In this document: positions 1 through 14,805 of the stretch, one piece after another
Numbering within the stretch: the stretch's first letter is position 1
Layout: every line of letters begins with the position of its first letter
From: Neodiprion pinetum
Taxonomy: Eukaryota > Arthropoda > Insecta > Hymenoptera > Diprionidae
Direction of reading: 5' to 3'
Assembly: GCF_021155775.2 (NCBI RefSeq)
Contig: NC_060234.1
Coordinates: 41,227,026 to 41,291,025, forward strand
DNA: 64,000 nucleotides
Program-made: the position numbers and the translations under genes
Notes under the pieces: model-generated
What the model was told of the DNA's origin: nothing
Database searches by the model: none
The model's input: only the letters and a program-made list of their open reading frames with translations

Positions 1-3000
1 AAAACAAACAGGCTATAGACTACGTAACGCTCGTCTTTCATCCCGCATGACATAGCGTATGTGTGTGCAAGTCCAACGTCGATCGGTTGTACCGCGGTAC
101 GTGTGAGAATGTGTGAAACCCTTTTGTTGCCAGACAAATTGTTTATCTCCAAATATATTCAGACTGTAATAAGATGGACAGTGAAGATTTTGTAGTAATT
201 ACCATACGGCATCGGCAGGTTAAAAATCGCAGAACTGTCCTTGGTTCTCATTAACGAGTTGATTATTTGAATGTCAATGGTGGAAAGATCAGAAGTACAC
301 TTTTGCCCAAACATTGTCAGTGCCTGGTTGAAGATTTTTGGTAACCATCACCGTGGTTGTCAGATCGAACAGAGTTCGAGGGTATTTTATGTACTTCGAA
401 ATTAGAGATTGTTTGATTGATGGTGAGGTACTTTGTGAAGGAGTTCTCGGAATCGCGGAGATCGTAACGAGGAGATGTTGATTGGTTGAACGGCGACGCG
501 TGATCCTTATCGCAAATGTGCTCGTCGTTTCCAAGGCATGTCTGTAAAAGTAAGGATAAAATTTTCTTCCACTTCGATACGCCAAAAGCTCGGTGCTCGA
601 AGGTTCTCTCTACCAAGTTTATTGCGACAGCTTAATGAAATTGTTGGCTAGAGAACCAGCGCGCCGTTTTGTAACGCCCGAACGACTCTTTTGATCCCAT
701 CTTCAATTCCTCCCTTATTTCTCAAACCTTGGATGTAACGTCAATGCGACTAGAAAATGATTAGCCGGGACTGAATTTGCGACGATGAGGACGATGATAG
801 ATGGAATTATGATAATAACAAGTAGAGAAATCGTTGGCAAGAATCGTGATATTATTAATCGTTGGATCCTGAAAGTAATTATCTTCTCACGAATGCTACT
901 GACAGCGCGAAGCCTTCTGCTGCTGCCCGTCTCCAACACCCGTGTTTCACGATAATTGATTGTCCATCGTCTATTTATATTCCTGTTGTATCGCCCACGC
1001 GTGGTTAAACCGCGTTCACATCACAGACCGTCGCATCGAATAGAGCAGAGAGAAGAAAAATGGATAGAAAAAGTAGCCTCGGCACGTTGCTGTTGCTGCT
1101 GCTGCTGCTTGCCTTTGCGCCCCGTTGTGGTTCGATCAGAAATTCAGTCGGCGAAGCACTACAACTTTTGTCGCTGATTGCCTCATATCTTATTCCATCG
1201 GGGAATAAAAAAAGTCGAGCTCACCGATCTCCAGCGGTGCATTGAATTCATAATTCTCACTCGTCCCGTCACGTATATCCTCCACCAGACCAAAACTTCT
1301 GCCCCGCGACCTTGTGCTCTTGTAATATTCGAAAGCCCTCGGTGTAGACGCCAGATTTTACGCTTCATGTGTACGTTGGTGACAATGGTAGTGGGGATCA
1401 CTTCTTGCACCATCGGATCGTAAAAGTTAATACTCAACTCCGACGCGAAGAATAGCGGACTTCGAACCGTTGTACTTGGAAGTGATTCGGGGCATCGGTT
1501 TTAGGAGCGATGATCAACTTATCCGTAAAACGATTTCATACCTCGGATCTATCAACTGTTGCGGTAAAACGTCCTGCAGCAAGTACGATAGTACAAGATG
1601 TCTAACACCAAATTTAATGTCCCTGACTTAATTCTCTTTAACTGTCGCAACTTCGCGTGCAGAGTAACTGCGGAATACGTATTCCGCGCTATAACAAACC
1701 TTGGAAAACTTTTAATTTGATGCAGATACGCGTTATACGACAAATGCCTTACACACCGTTGTAGAGGAATTGAAATTTCGATTCGGTTCGTTGGTCGTTG
1801 AGGATTGGTAATCAGGCCAAGCACCGAATAATGCGCCGCGAAGGAAGTAAGGTGGGGCTGAATGATCGGCCTTCATCGATCAATCATATATAAAAACGCA
1901 ACGTGAAAACAAGAAGCGTCAGTACTGTTCCTAATATCGGAAATGAAATCACCTCGTCTCCCCGTTAGATAATGAAAGGCAAAATGTAACGAGTTTAAAA
2001 AAAAAACACAGTCACCGTTATCAAATCAACTCCGGCAAATGAGTAAACGAACGTAATATTGCCCGTTTATCAAATTAGTTAACTAATTACCGTCGTCTGC
2101 TGTCGATTAGTTGTTATCAGTGGACGTATTCAACGTTCGTATGTACAATATTGACAAATTGCCACCAGGGTGTGTACCTCCAATCGCGAACTGTCACGTT
2201 CGCAAAACCATCGATTTTCAAGCCCCGAGTGCTTCGTACGCCGATGAAAAGGGGAACGACGACGATGTACGGGAAATATATTATCGTTTTATTCGTTTTA
2301 AAATTTGCTCTAAAAGTTAATTAGACCGATGATGTTGGAGTTTAGTTCACTGATCGTTGACTCAGGTACCGCAGTTGCTTGATCGTAGAGTGAGTCGCGA
2401 CGTTGCGTTTTAATTAAATTACTCTTCTCCCCATCACCTAACATCTGTATAGCTTTTCGAGATCGAGACTATGATGAGATTAAATGGAACCGAATAGTCG
2501 CGCACGGTCCTGGTCCCTTTTATTTCATCTATGTAATTGAATGAAATTCCGATGTTAAAGGGCCGCAGATAAGACCCCGTCGTCTGCTGGCAAAGCAGAA
2601 ACGAGAGTGCAGTGTTATAGCGTGGCTGATCCTAGTATCTCACGGCAGTTTCTCTCTCATGGTTCTTTCCGTATAACCGTCTTTCCGACTAACCCAACCA
2701 ACGGAACGAAGAGATTGTCCTCCCTCTTTCTGCACCGACCTTCCACGTCTTCTTCTCCTCTTTATCTCTATCTTATACCAGCTCCTCCTCCTCCTCCTTC
2801 TCTGCATGGATCCATCCGGAGGTCGCAAGACCATTCGAGTGGAAGCGAGCGAGTTCCGCTATATGTATGTATGCTTTTGCACGAGAAATAAGACGGCAAA
2901 ACGCGAGCGTTTCCTTACACCCACTCGCACCAATCTCTTCTTCCTTTATTCCCTTCCCTCCGGGTTGCCACGGATACCAGAATGCGCTAACTGTGAAATT

Positions 3001-6000
3001 CCTCCTTGTCTCTTTGCCCCTCGTATCTACTGCCAATTGGACCATGTTACCGCACCCCATGCTGAAAATTTGTCGAATACTTGGACCTGTACCCAACGAT
3101 GTTATCGTCATCGGGATAGGCGCTGTTTTCAATTAATCACATCGAGAGGATTGATCGGATGAAAAAGTGAAGGTTCAATTTTGAATTTCAACGAATTCCA
3201 CTGGGTGTCGTACAAACATCTCTCCACCATCCTCGTCTCGACAATCTCATTCGGCCCAAGGTGTGAAATATAACCCAAGTAGGTACCTACTGCAGGTGTA
3301 ATACCTCACAGAGGAAGACTACGGTTTTCGAAGCGAACGTGAGAAAATAAGGGGAGAGGAGAGACACCGGCGAGAGTTTCCTCAGCGTTTTCTCGTCTCT
3401 CTGATGTGCTCACCGATACCTTATGTATGGGTACTACTTGCCTGGCTGCCTGCCTGCCGTACTCATACTATCTCAATGGCGTACGTCAAAGGGGACACGT
3501 AAATCAATTATCTGGCAACAAAGCGCAAAGCCCGGATACCTTTGCGCAGCGATACCTGAGCGCTTGCTTGCCTGCTGCTGGCTCTGCATCCAGAAGAGTA
3601 GACTCTAGGTATGCCTATGTATACATGTACCTACCTGTGGTGACATATCGAGGGGGATGAGCGGAAGCGTACGGAAACTTGATTACATCAGAAATACAGT
3701 TGGCTGGTGGGCTGCTGCTAACTCTACCTATCTACCCTACCTATCTTCTACCTCCGTCTCGTCTTTCTCATTCTCTCTTCTCACCGCAGTCGAGTGACAA
3801 TCGATCTCGATGTCCGTCCGTCTCTTTCCGTCCCGATCGACTAATTGTCCCACAGACTAATTTGATCCTCGAAACCCTGTCGTTCTCAAACTGCAAATTC
3901 GCTGCGGGTCAACCTTAACAACGATAGGACGAACGAAAGAAGGAAATAAAGTTCGTGCGACAACGTGTTTCTTTTTCCTTGGAATAAAAAATAATCACCC
4001 GGGGTGTAATAACGCGCAAAGCTCTCTGGTTCCGGTGTTTATGTTACGTATACACGGTATGTATGCATACATACGCACGGTATTACACGCAGTGCAGGGA
4101 GAGAGCAGGGCTGTTCCACTGAGAGAAAAGGAGAAAAGGGAAAGGAAATGGGGAGGAAGTAAAGAAGTGAGAAAGTAAGGAGGCGAGAAACTCTGCCGTC
4201 TTCTCCAATCGAGCGGCAAACATTTGGGGACTCGGGTGGGTGGGTTTGTAATACATGCACCAAAAATACGGCCATACCCGCGTTACTTTCCCAATAGCCA
4301 CGGAGTTCCTTGGCTGTAAACGTGGCTATGCCTATGTATGTATTCATGTACTATGTATGTCGGTCGGGGTGGTGTTGGGGTTAGAGAAAGATGGATTGTT
4401 GGTACCGTAGGGAGAGGAACGATTAGGCCAAGATTAGACGAAGATTACTTTGTGACGGCGATGAATACGCCCTGCTTAAGACGGCTTACACCGTTCCTCG
4501 CCCTTCTCCTCCTCTCCTCTTCTCCTCTTCCTCTTGGCATATATCTGCGGCTTTTGCTTGCCTACTGCTTCTTGGCTTTACCTACCCTTCATTTCCCACC
4601 CTATCGCTCTTCTCTTTGTGCGTGTTGTGTACTAATTGTAAGCTGCGAACCGAGTTTCCTGCTTGCTGTGTTCAACGCGCGTTGCTTCCGCGTTAGACTG
4701 CCGCATTGTTATCCGATACTTGGATACGGTCATTAATTAATACTTGAATTTCGGACCCGTGCTTTTAATGTCGAAAATCGGTGTGGAGTGAGCCGATTTT
4801 TATTTTTCTAAATATCTTAGTGTTGATAAACTATCTTGATAGTAATTTGTTCGTAATATTCCGATTCCGAGAACTTATCTCCCCTTCAGAACCGGAAACG
4901 GGATTTTAACGAGAAGCTATTTACATTCGAGTCAAGAATGCTTTTGGGCATGACAGCATTGCTTGTTGTACGGTAAAATATTATCATTTGTTTCATCGAG
5001 GGAATTCGGTCATATCTAAATGAATAAAACGAAACGAAAAAAAAAAAAAAACAAATAACAACAGTTTACGGATAATTTTCTGTGATGAAAAAAGTTGTTA
5101 AAAAAGAAGAAAAAAACGTAAACAATAAGAAGTGTAAATTAAAAGTATCGACCAGCGTTGATTGAAACTAATGGAAGGTAAAGAAACTCTGAAGTTAGTT
5201 CGCCCGGTGTGCAACGTATCCCTGTGTATACATAATGCATGAACGGTTTACACAGAGGCGAGCACACGTCGAGGGATATGCCACGTCTAAACAGAGTTAA
5301 ACCAATAAGCCAATAAAGCAAAAGATGGCGGCGGCATTCGTCGTATAAATATAGAAAAGTTTAAGCTCGCAACACTGTTCGGTAGTTGGATTTTTGTTTT
5401 ATTTTTTTTTTTTTTTCACATTTAGCTGTGTATGCAATATATTCTCACACGTAGGTGTACAGCTGTCCCAATTTATACTCGCGTGGTTGGGACTATAATC
5501 TGTAGATGTCGGTATACAGTCGACCAAAGCGAGAAGTAAAACCAGTGTTTTGACAGATGCGTTTGCGCCGCGTACATTTCGTTGCGTTGCGTTGCGTTTC
5601 GTTGCGGTTTGGTTGCGTCGATGCTCGGAAAACATCGCCGGACACACGGCCGGTGGTAACAAAATCTATATTTGGATTATTTACGCATGACGCCGCCCGG
5701 CACTCGAGTCGACGCGTGTCGTGTAAATATCCCACTTCCGGTTGGGACGGCCCAGGGCGAAGAGGGGGCGAGACTCAACCCGTCGATTTTTACTCGTCAC
5801 CTAAAATCCTTTTTCTTGTGTACCTGTTGTGTGTACAAAACCTGGGTTAAAAAGGAACGAATCTCAGTCCTTTTTTCTTTTATCGTTGATTCGTGTCGAT
5901 TTTTTACGCCTTTGATTGACAATTTGATTGAAAGTTGGAGTCAATCGATAATACTTTTGACAAAATCGCGAGTCGATCGTCTTTGAAATTGATGCGCATC

Positions 6001-6261
6001 GTTATGTTTTTTTTTTTTTTTTATTTATTTTTTTTTCTCTTCTCTCTTGCGAACCGGCGGACAAATTTACTCATCATTTGTCTCCGTGTGTTACGTTATC
6101 GTACGCGAAGGACTAATGATCGGAAAAAAAGAATTCCTTTGTACTGCAAATTATGCATTAGCTACAGTAATTGCAATGGTGTAAAAAATTGAAAACGTGT
6201 TGGCGGGGAAAAAATTCGAAATATTAAAACGTTTCATTTTTACTTGATGTTAACGAAAAAA

Positions 6262-6286
6262 CGTTCTCTTTCTGTTTCAGGTATGT
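6262..6286 (+). promoter_or_regulatory. Candidate recursive splice site (acceptor directly followed by donor)
   Basis: A pyrimidine-rich tract ending in TTTCAG at 6280 is followed at once by GTATGT at 6281-6286. A good 3' splice site abutting a good 5' splice site is the signature of a ratchet point used for stepwise removal of very long introns. A second donor-like GTAAGT at 6317 would alternatively define a 36-nt exon (6281-6316). That exon carries an in-frame stop in the phase needed to join exon 22424 directly, so it could only be untranslated or join through another exon. Confidence 0.35.
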
Positions 6287-6474
6287 GATGATACGCCACG
6301 TCGTACTTACCTCAACGTAAGTTCTAAAAGTAAAAAACAAAAACACAAAAAAAAACACACACACACTTTCAAAGTAAGTGAATAAACCATTAACATAACT
6401 GGGGAGCGGAAAAGAGAGAAGAGAAATTTTCTCTTCAAATTTCCACGCTCAATTACGTGAACGAACGTATTAAC

Positions 6475-6572
6475 GAATAATTAATTAATTATCTCTATCG
6501 CGCGACATAAATATGTGCGTACATATAATCGCTGATTACGAACGAAAGATGGATGGATTAATTAATTAATTT
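6475..6572. other. Cluster of TTAATTAATTAAT-type AT motifs
   Basis: Two runs of overlapping TAAT/ATTA cores lie about 75 bp apart, at 6477-6491 and 6556-6571. Further TAAT cores occur around 6757-6770. TAAT is the core recognised by many homeodomain proteins, so an enhancer is possible. The motif is also common by chance in AT-rich DNA, so this is weak support. Confidence 0.2.
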
Positions 6573-8153
6573 GGTTCATTAGCTGATTGATCAGATAAAT
6601 GACGCAATAAATGCCGTATTATAAATAATTATAATCGACATTCGTTCGTTCGCGGTCGTGTTTGCTGGAATGAAATTTTATCGACAGGTGTAGCGGCGGC
6701 ACGTCAGAGCGATTATTCTCTCGGCGGGGGAATTTTCGATTTATCGCATTCCCGTAATTAGCTAATTAATAACAATGCTCGGTTTGCCGCGGCGAGAGAA
6801 AGTGAGAAGCGTGACGCACGTAAGAACCGCGTTAACTAGCCTCTTTCTATTGTCGATAATGGCAGTCCTCTTTGTGCCGTCTCAGGATTCTATCCTCCTT
6901 CCGTCTTTCTCCAAGTCCCCCTCCTCTCCCTCTCTCTCTTTCCGTGATTCTCGTCCGGCTTTGTCTTCCGGTTCCGGGCATGGCAGCGGCAGGCATTGCG
7001 CTGTTCATTTGTCATTCTTTTCCACGCTTGTTCCTTGGCTCTGTCTCTTTCTCCCTCTCTCTTCGCCCGTCTCTCCCTCTAAAAGAGAAACAATTGAAAG
7101 AGCAGCTGTGACCACCCCCCCGATTCTATGCCCCTCACCTTCTCTTTTCTCTCTCAGCATTTTTTTTTTTTTTATCTTTTATTTTTTTTTTTTTATTTTA
7201 CTTTCAAACTCTTTCGGTGTTACCAAAATTTATACCCTGAGGGAAACGGACCAATCGAGATTCTTTATTAAAGAAAAAAGAAAATAGAAGGAAAGAAAGA
7301 GGAGCAAAATATATCCCAAGAATTGGTGTAAAGAGGAAAGTTTCCAACTCACCCACCGGAAATATTCACAGTGCGAAAAGAAGTTTTCTCCTTTCTATTC
7401 GTATACCTTCGGATTTTCAATTTTTTTTTATCATTCTCCTTTTTTTTTCAACGTATACTTCGTTTGTCACTTTTTATAAGCCCGATTTTTCTACGTTGAA
7501 CTTGAAGCTTTATTCCGCTTTAACTGTTCAATACAGCTCGAATGAATTCTATTCCCCTCCAGCCTCCACAAACCGTTTTATAACCACAGACGATCGTATC
7601 TAGGTACGATGAACGTGTAATTTTCTGTTCTAACCTTCATTAGCACGATATAAAAAAAAAGGATCCAATTCGTGCGGAAAATTATAAAATAAATCGGGTA
7701 TATGCGTGACGTGTCTGTAATTCGTAATTGAAGTTTTCGAATTCTAACTCTGTGCCGTGTCGGCGGTTCAGACCTAAAATCTCTCCTCGTCAACCTTATG
7801 CGAATGGATTTTCATCGATGCAGGGAATTCAGGATTTTTCTTTTCTTCTTCTCCTTGTTTTACCCCCACTTCCGGCTTCAAATGCAGGTAGAGAAAGCAC
7901 TGTATAATTCTTTGAAATGCACGTATGTTATGTGTACATATATGTAGGTGTGTGCACACATGCAGGCTCGCGCTTCAAACACCAACGTCACGCGTCAAGG
8001 ATCTCGTAATATACAGGCAAGCGCTATCGATCCCCTTTTCACAACAACAGTCCTCCTCTCCCTAACCCTGTTAGTAAAAAACTTCGGGGGGCGAATTATT
8101 TGTCACGAGCTAAAAAGGTCTCGAACGCCAGCCAACAAGCCCATTCACTTGTG

Positions 8154-8154
<1 letters not shown>

Positions 8155-8195
<41 letters not shown>
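8155..8195. repeat. (TA)n(GT)n microsatellite
   Basis: A short run of alternating TA leads into about 14 GT units with a single interruption at the end. It produces spurious low-complexity open frames on both strands. Confidence 0.9.
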
Positions 8196-8395
8196 AGTAT
8201 GCTTCGATGAATTTTCTTTCTTTCGTTTTCCTTCTTTTTCCTCTCTTTGCTACCCGTTCGATGTAAGCGAACGCGTCGAAAAGTCACGATCATTCTATTA
8301 TAACACACGTGCGGGTCGGTCTGGTGAACGCGAATCGTGAAGAATTAGCGATTTTTTGTGCTCCCCTTTTTTCAACAATCGTCCACTCGAGTCAA

Positions 8396-8417
8396 GCAGC
8401 AGCAGCAGCAGCAGCAA
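8396..8417. repeat. (CAG)n trinucleotide run
   Basis: About seven GCA/CAG units in a non-coding context. No exon signals surround it. Confidence 0.8.
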
Positions 8418-11400
8418 CGGCTTGTTGATTAAAAATCGTTCCAACCGGTGTACGAGCATTAAGATTTTCTTATAAAAGAATGGAGGACAAATTTCTCTCC
8501 CAAACCTGCGAGTCACATCGCACCGGAAATTGGAGTGGGCGAATATTGCCGAAATTAGGGAAGGAGGGCGATAATACGTCAGGCATGATATGCGAAAGAA
8601 GGTATCGATTACCATTCGACGTGGTGGACTAGCTGGTTTCCAGGTTTTGGCGCGAGCAATGGCGTTGGTGGTGGTTGGCGGTGGTGGTGGTGGTGTTAGT
8701 GGGATCCTGCAGCTGCGCGATATATTCGTTCCTGCCTCTGCGGTTCGGGTTTCCTTTTGGGTCCCTGCAAAACCACCCCAGGAAGTCACGACAGGGGTCG
8801 ATCTCCTCGTATGCACGAGCATACTCCTATACTGCGAACGCAGGCCTTGTCTCATTAATATTAATCACGCGCCGTGTGTGACATGAACCCTCTTTAAATA
8901 TCTGATCGTTTTATACTCCTTTTATCATACTCTTATACTATACGTCATCTTTGTAAAAAAAAAAAAAAAAAACAACAATCAATTTACTTGTGACGAGAAT
9001 TCGACACGCGATAGTCGGCTTATCGTCCTTCGATTTTGGAAATTCTGAAACATCGATCACGTGACTTTGAAGGGTGAATTATGTGGTATCAAATTGTGAT
9101 GCATGTCAATTTTTGCGACTACTCCCTTGTTTTGTATAGTTTTTGTAAAATTCAACGTTGTGGTAGCGAGTCTCGGACAGTTTCTACTGTAAATTGACCC
9201 CTCGATTTGTGGAAGTTATGATCAGTCGATACGGTGTGACGTTGAGACTGTAACCGAATATTAATGAATTATTAAAACTTGAGGCCATATGAATCTCTCT
9301 GCATGTTTAAAAACATGCACCACCGTGACGTTTACGACTTTGTGTCGATCACTGCTGCACAGCAGCGTATTATAATCCAACGAGCCAAGAATAAATTATA
9401 CCTACCTATACTGCACGTAGCCAAAGAGTGACGATGTTGAAGGAAGGAGGACAAAGAAGAAAAAAAATGCAGGAGTAGAGAGAAGAGAGAAGAAGAAAAA
9501 AAAAAAAAACATAACTCGCACCGAAATTTCATTAGGATGACTGAATAAGACAGAAACTTCTCTTGTCGAATGAAAATTATTGACTTCACTTGGAAATACG
9601 CGATCACCTTTGATTCGAACTTTCATTCGCAGTATGCAGACTTTGTACTTAATGTGTATTATATCACGTAGTTACGTAACTCGACTAACGGCAAATTCAT
9701 AAAGGTATAAATAGTAGACCCAAGGATACGATACGAACTTGAGGTATTGTGCATTATACGTGGACTTATCGGCAAGGTGTAAGAAAAAGCACGTCTAGCT
9801 CTGTGAGGTAGTGAGAGAGAAAGGCAAAGACGTGTTAGCTGGAAGCGAGTTACCAAGGAGCGATCGACCGTGCGGCGGAAATGAAACCTTCTTCTTCGTC
9901 TTCTTCTTCTTGAGGAGCTAAACTTTCCTCTAAAACTCGGAGGTGGCGCCGGCAACAGGTATTTGCTTCTTGGCTTATTTGCCAAGAGACTTGGTACAGA
10001 CGCAATGATTCGATGTCGACTACAGAGCTTACCGATACCTCGACTAAAGGCTGCATCCAGCCAACTTCATTTAGAAGAGAACATCGTAGCTATGACTCGT
10101 ATCGGTATAACTGGAACTACGAGTTTGGACTGGTGTATTCGAAACTTGACGTGAATCGATAATTTTCTATTCACTCGAAGTCGTGAATGAATGAATGTAT
10201 GAATGGATGGACGAATGAGTTGGGACAGTGCAAACAGTTTTGGTACTCTGCACCCATAGCTCGATTTACTGTACCTAACTATATTGCTCAGAATAAATTC
10301 AAAGTCCGTACTCTTTAAACATTGCCTACCTAGTTTAAAATCTCTTCTCGTACACTCGCGGATGTCGTTCTGGTAATTATGTATAATTTAAAAAAATATC
10401 ACAGCCTTCGCTACTCCGTCACGATCTTATCAACATCCTGTGACTTGGGATTCAAATAACCTGCACCAGTCTCTTTCTTATTGTTAGTAGCATATGACGT
10501 GTGATTAAGCACCGGAAATCGAACAACTGTGTGAGGCGGTGGATTGTTGAAACATATTATAAAAAAGTAACAACGTGGTTCTTTCTATCTTTCTTTCTTT
10601 CTTTCTTCTTGACCGGTTCAATTTTATTACCTATACGTGCAACACCGACTTGAGTCTTGACCCTAAAATCAGTAGTTAAAGTCTTGTAAGAGAATGCTAA
10701 TAAAACCAGTCAACCAGTTGTTTTAATGGACGTTTATCTTCGGGAATACAGACAGTAATATCACTCATCCATCTAACTCAGGCTTTGTTTTTGTTGCCAA
10801 GTGAGACAAACAACTGTGACTTGGTCAAATCGCAGCGTAAAGATAAAAAGTTTTCGCAATTAATCGATTTGGCGCTCTTGGACTCCCTCGTGAACTTCAA
10901 TTGGTCCAGCAAGAAGTATAGAAATGTGGAATGAACCGTCATGTAGATGCTACAACAAATGGTGCTTCGATTCACGAAGAACCCATGAAGGTGAAGCTAG
11001 CAGCCAGAGTTAGAAGTCGTATTGGATTTTCTAAAAATAGAAAAATTCTGTTTAGTTTTACCCTCATAATTCTATATTACATAAGTATTGGGGGTTCAAG
11101 GTATTTCACAAAATTTTGATTTTCGGTGATCACTACTTTATTCGAATAAACATTAGAACGTTCGGCTGCCAATTCCGGCTGCTAGCTTCAGCCTCGTGAA
11201 TAACCCTGTCAAAATTTTTCCCTCAACTCGTCAAATCACATCTACCCTCAGTCTGCAACGTTGTTTACGCTCCTTTCATTAGACTCGACAATGAAAGCGT
11301 CGAGACCGTAAAGAGCTGACTGCACGAAATCGCCGGAAGGCGAGCCATGCAGCCCAGAAGCTAGCACGGTGCACACAGCAGACGATGTCTTGTAATAACT

Positions 11401-11493
11401 AACAGTCAGTCAGCCAGCCAGCGAGCCACCCGCCTATACCATGTGCACACACACGAGCGTATACATGGATAGACAAGTACTCACGAGGATGAC

Positions 11494-11533
11494 GAGGAGG
11501 AGGAGGAGGAGGAGGAGGAGGAGGAGGAGGAGG
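11494..11533. repeat. (GGA)n purine microsatellite
   Basis: About 13 GGA/GAG units in a strongly purine-biased tract. A (CCA)n tract lies 240 bp downstream. Confidence 0.9.
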
Positions 11534-11766
11534 TGAAGAGACTTTGGTCGGTATTTCGTAATAATACGAGAATCCCAACGGAATACGGGTATATATTACC
11601 CAACGCTTGATGCTCGAGGATCGGGGATGCTGATGCAGGATCCAACACCGTCGTCTCGTCTCATTTCATCTCGTTTCCGCTTTTCTCTCCCCTCGTTGCT
11701 TCCCCACTTATTGTCTAGACGAAATGGCTTGCACCTTGATACTCTCCTGCTGGACAAGACCTTCTT

Positions 11767-11800
11767 CACCACCACCACCACCACCACCACCACCACTACC
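11767..11800. repeat. (ACC)n microsatellite
   Basis: About 11 ACC units. They create artificial poly-Thr or poly-Val open frames that should not be read as genes. Confidence 0.9.
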
Positions 11801-14756
11801 TGCGGCGTAAACCGGGAACAGAATATTACCTCTTCCATGGAAACACTGTTTCATACCATGTTCAAGTTGCCTGCATCACCACGTTCTATACACACGATGT
11901 TCCTATTCGTTCCTCCAGCGTTACGTTCCATATATGGGTGTGTATTTGTATGACATGCACTGCACTCTACACGCCATCTTTCGATGTACCAAATTACACG
12001 TACACACCTGCAGTACCTACCTATCTCGCTGCAGTCAACCAGACGATGCTACAGCAGCATTCTTAAGGTACCAGTCGTGCTTGCGCTGAGCGTGTTGGCC
12101 GCGTTATTTATTCAGTTCCTTGTTTTACAGTGTGATCTTCTTTGCGAGAAGTGGCTACGTAGCTTACGGCGATTTACAACAAACGCGTGGAATTTCTTTC
12201 TGTTGAATGTGGTGTTGGGTAGGTGTACGGGTCTTACTTGCCTTGGTACTAGTTTTGTGGTCATTGTTCGATCCAGTGATCGATGTATAATGTTCACAAA
12301 TGGTACAAAGCAGCTCGATTCGTGTGAACACTAATTTCTGAAAGTACAAAGTGTGCCAAGTATTAAAACTTTCGTCCAAAACTTGCTCGAAGATGACTTT
12401 TAATCACGAATCACGCAATTATAGAGATTCAAAGTCAAACTGAGAAAAAAACGGGATTCTATATAGATAGCCACTAATGGTTACAGTGAACACGAATTGC
12501 GAATCTACCCTACCCGATTGAACGTTGCCGAGGTTGAAAACGATGAAAATCGCGAGTCCGTTCATCGAAGATTTAGCTGGTCTGTTAAAGAACTGAAACT
12601 CTGTTGGAAAATAGTAAACCTACCTGTCTTTGGAATGCAGAAAAGAATGTTGTTTCATGGAAATATACGTAACTAGTTCTCGCCTCGCGGTATGTAATGC
12701 AGGTTCACAGAGAGGCGAGATTATTTGTCGAGCCAGTTCGTCGATATGTCGAGAGGGTTTATGGGTATGAAAATTACCGCGTGTAGAACGCGTTGCGTGT
12801 CTACCGTTAGTATAACCTGCACTCGTCGGATTATTTTTATTTTTCATTTATTCTTTTTCTCCGCCCCTTTTCATTTCAGTCCACGGTCTCGTAACGTAGA
12901 GCGATTAAGAATTAATTATACAGTGGCGTTTTATCGGTGTTGCTGTTGCCAATTACCATCGCAGCTTAAGCAAATTGAGTACCTGCAACGTGTTCCGATC
13001 TTAATAACCGATTTCCAAACCGGTCGAATTATTATTTCCCTTTAACGCGACAAGTGTTTCGAATTCATAAATTAAATATTATAATTCGACCTAGTTGTCC
13101 GTTTATAGGTATATACAAGTTTATCAATTAGCGATAATCAGGTTTGTTGACGAAATATTTTATGCATTTCACCGATCATTGAAGTAGAAAATACTGTCTA
13201 AAATGAAGGAGGAAAAGTGTCCTGACGCTCTGCGTATAAATCTTATACTGTCCAGCTATTTGCATAATTGATTAATTAGTCAAAGTAGTCCTCGATCTTA
13301 AGAAAAACCAGCTCGTGGATATTTTTAGAACGTTTCAACTCTATTTTTGTCAATCGAGACTCGTCATTATTTCGACGAGAACTCAGAGCCTCACTTTTGA
13401 CTTTTATAAGGTACACTGAACTCGCAACGAAATCGTACGGTGATTATAGATTACTTTTTGCTCTGTATATACGGATAGCTTGACAGAAACGCCCCGTGCC
13501 ATGCAACGGTGCATGCAATCGGCTGTCTTGAACGGGGTTTATAACTCCCAACCATCGTTATTACGTTCACCACGCCCAGACCAGCTACTCGAGTCCACGT
13601 CTTCGTGTTTCGATGCCTTTACAATCGTCTGCTGCAATATTTCTTCGTATCTATACGCATATATTTACAAGTATGTATTTCCAATGTCCGTCACGTACAA
13701 CTTGATTGCGCCTCCTTTACACCATGACAATGGTACAGTGCTCGATGATTCTATACAATGTTGTATAATTCTCTACTAGATGTATGTATATATATGCTGA
13801 ATATTATAGGGTTAGGAATATACTTCGACTCGCGGATCATTGGGCTTAATTGGTGGTTTTTTATTGTTTATTTAATTTTGGTTCGTTAGCTTGAAAGAGA
13901 TATTTCGACACGTTGATTCGACCCATCGTGTTTGGTACCTCTTCTTCTCTTTTTTTTTTTTTTTTTTTCCTCGCCGTTTTGAAGAACGGCGTAACGAGAG
14001 AAGTGGCTAAATTTATACAGCCCAGTCAATGAGCACTGATTTTTTAACAACAAATATCAATCTTGAAATTCTACAACCTGTTGTATAGAATAATATTGTG
14101 CGGCGATGAAAATGATTTTACTGTAACATTCTTCGTTGCATAAATACTGGTTTTTTACAATTGCTACTTCTCGTTTCATACCATTTTCAATTCCCCGCGC
14201 GTGAAATTTTAACGAACGCCGTTATTGCGTTGATATTTTAATATCCGCGAATCGTTACCGCATTCGCTGTTCCGCTTTGGATTTATTCGATTTGCAAAAT
14301 CCTAATGCTAGCTATAAAACTTGTTCGAAACTTGACCAATTTCCCGCACGTTGTATTTATAATCAAAACTATCACACTATCCAGGTTCATTTACCGTGTG
14401 CGGTTGCTTTAATCAAACTCATTGTTAATTCTCTTCCATCAATCTATACATATTATATACATATACTTATACAGGTTTTAAAAAAGGAACAAGCTTTTTC
14501 CTCTTCTGAAATTCAACCAACCAGCGTGCATAGTGAATAAATTAAAAAAAAAAAACAAATAAAGGTTAATAAATAAACACCGTAATACATAGTGTTGAAA
14601 CCGCGCACGTGCCTTTTGGACAACAGGTCCTCCTCTTTCATCGGTCCCGAGGGAACGATGCGCGGGATCGTAGTTGATTGGTGGCAACGGGGAACTGGAA
14701 AAGGGGACGAGGCGAGTGCCGGGTAACGATTTTCTCATCCCACGGGACGCGTGTCG

Positions 14757-14758
<2 letters not shown>

Positions 14759-14803
<45 letters not shown>
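14759..14803. repeat. (CT)n microsatellite
   Basis: A pure CT run of about 22 units. On the minus strand it is (GA)n, a GAGA-factor-like sequence. It yields spurious Arg-Glu and Ser-Leu frames of up to about 150 codons on both strands, none with coding character outside the run. Confidence 0.95.

Positions 14804-14805
<2 letters not shown>

Noticed and set aside
4338..4736. 132-codon plus-strand frame
   Set aside because: Leu-rich stretch from CTCCTC-type repeat DNA; composition does not look like a protein and it has no recognisable motif.
6775..7287. 170-codon plus-strand frame in the upstream region
   Set aside because: Dominated by TCTCTC and poly-T tracts giving Ser/Leu/Phe runs; no domain, no splice context.
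8298..8855. 185-codon minus-strand frame
   Set aside because: Contains products of CAG and CCA microsatellites, and several short overlapping frames exist on the other strand; no family resemblance.
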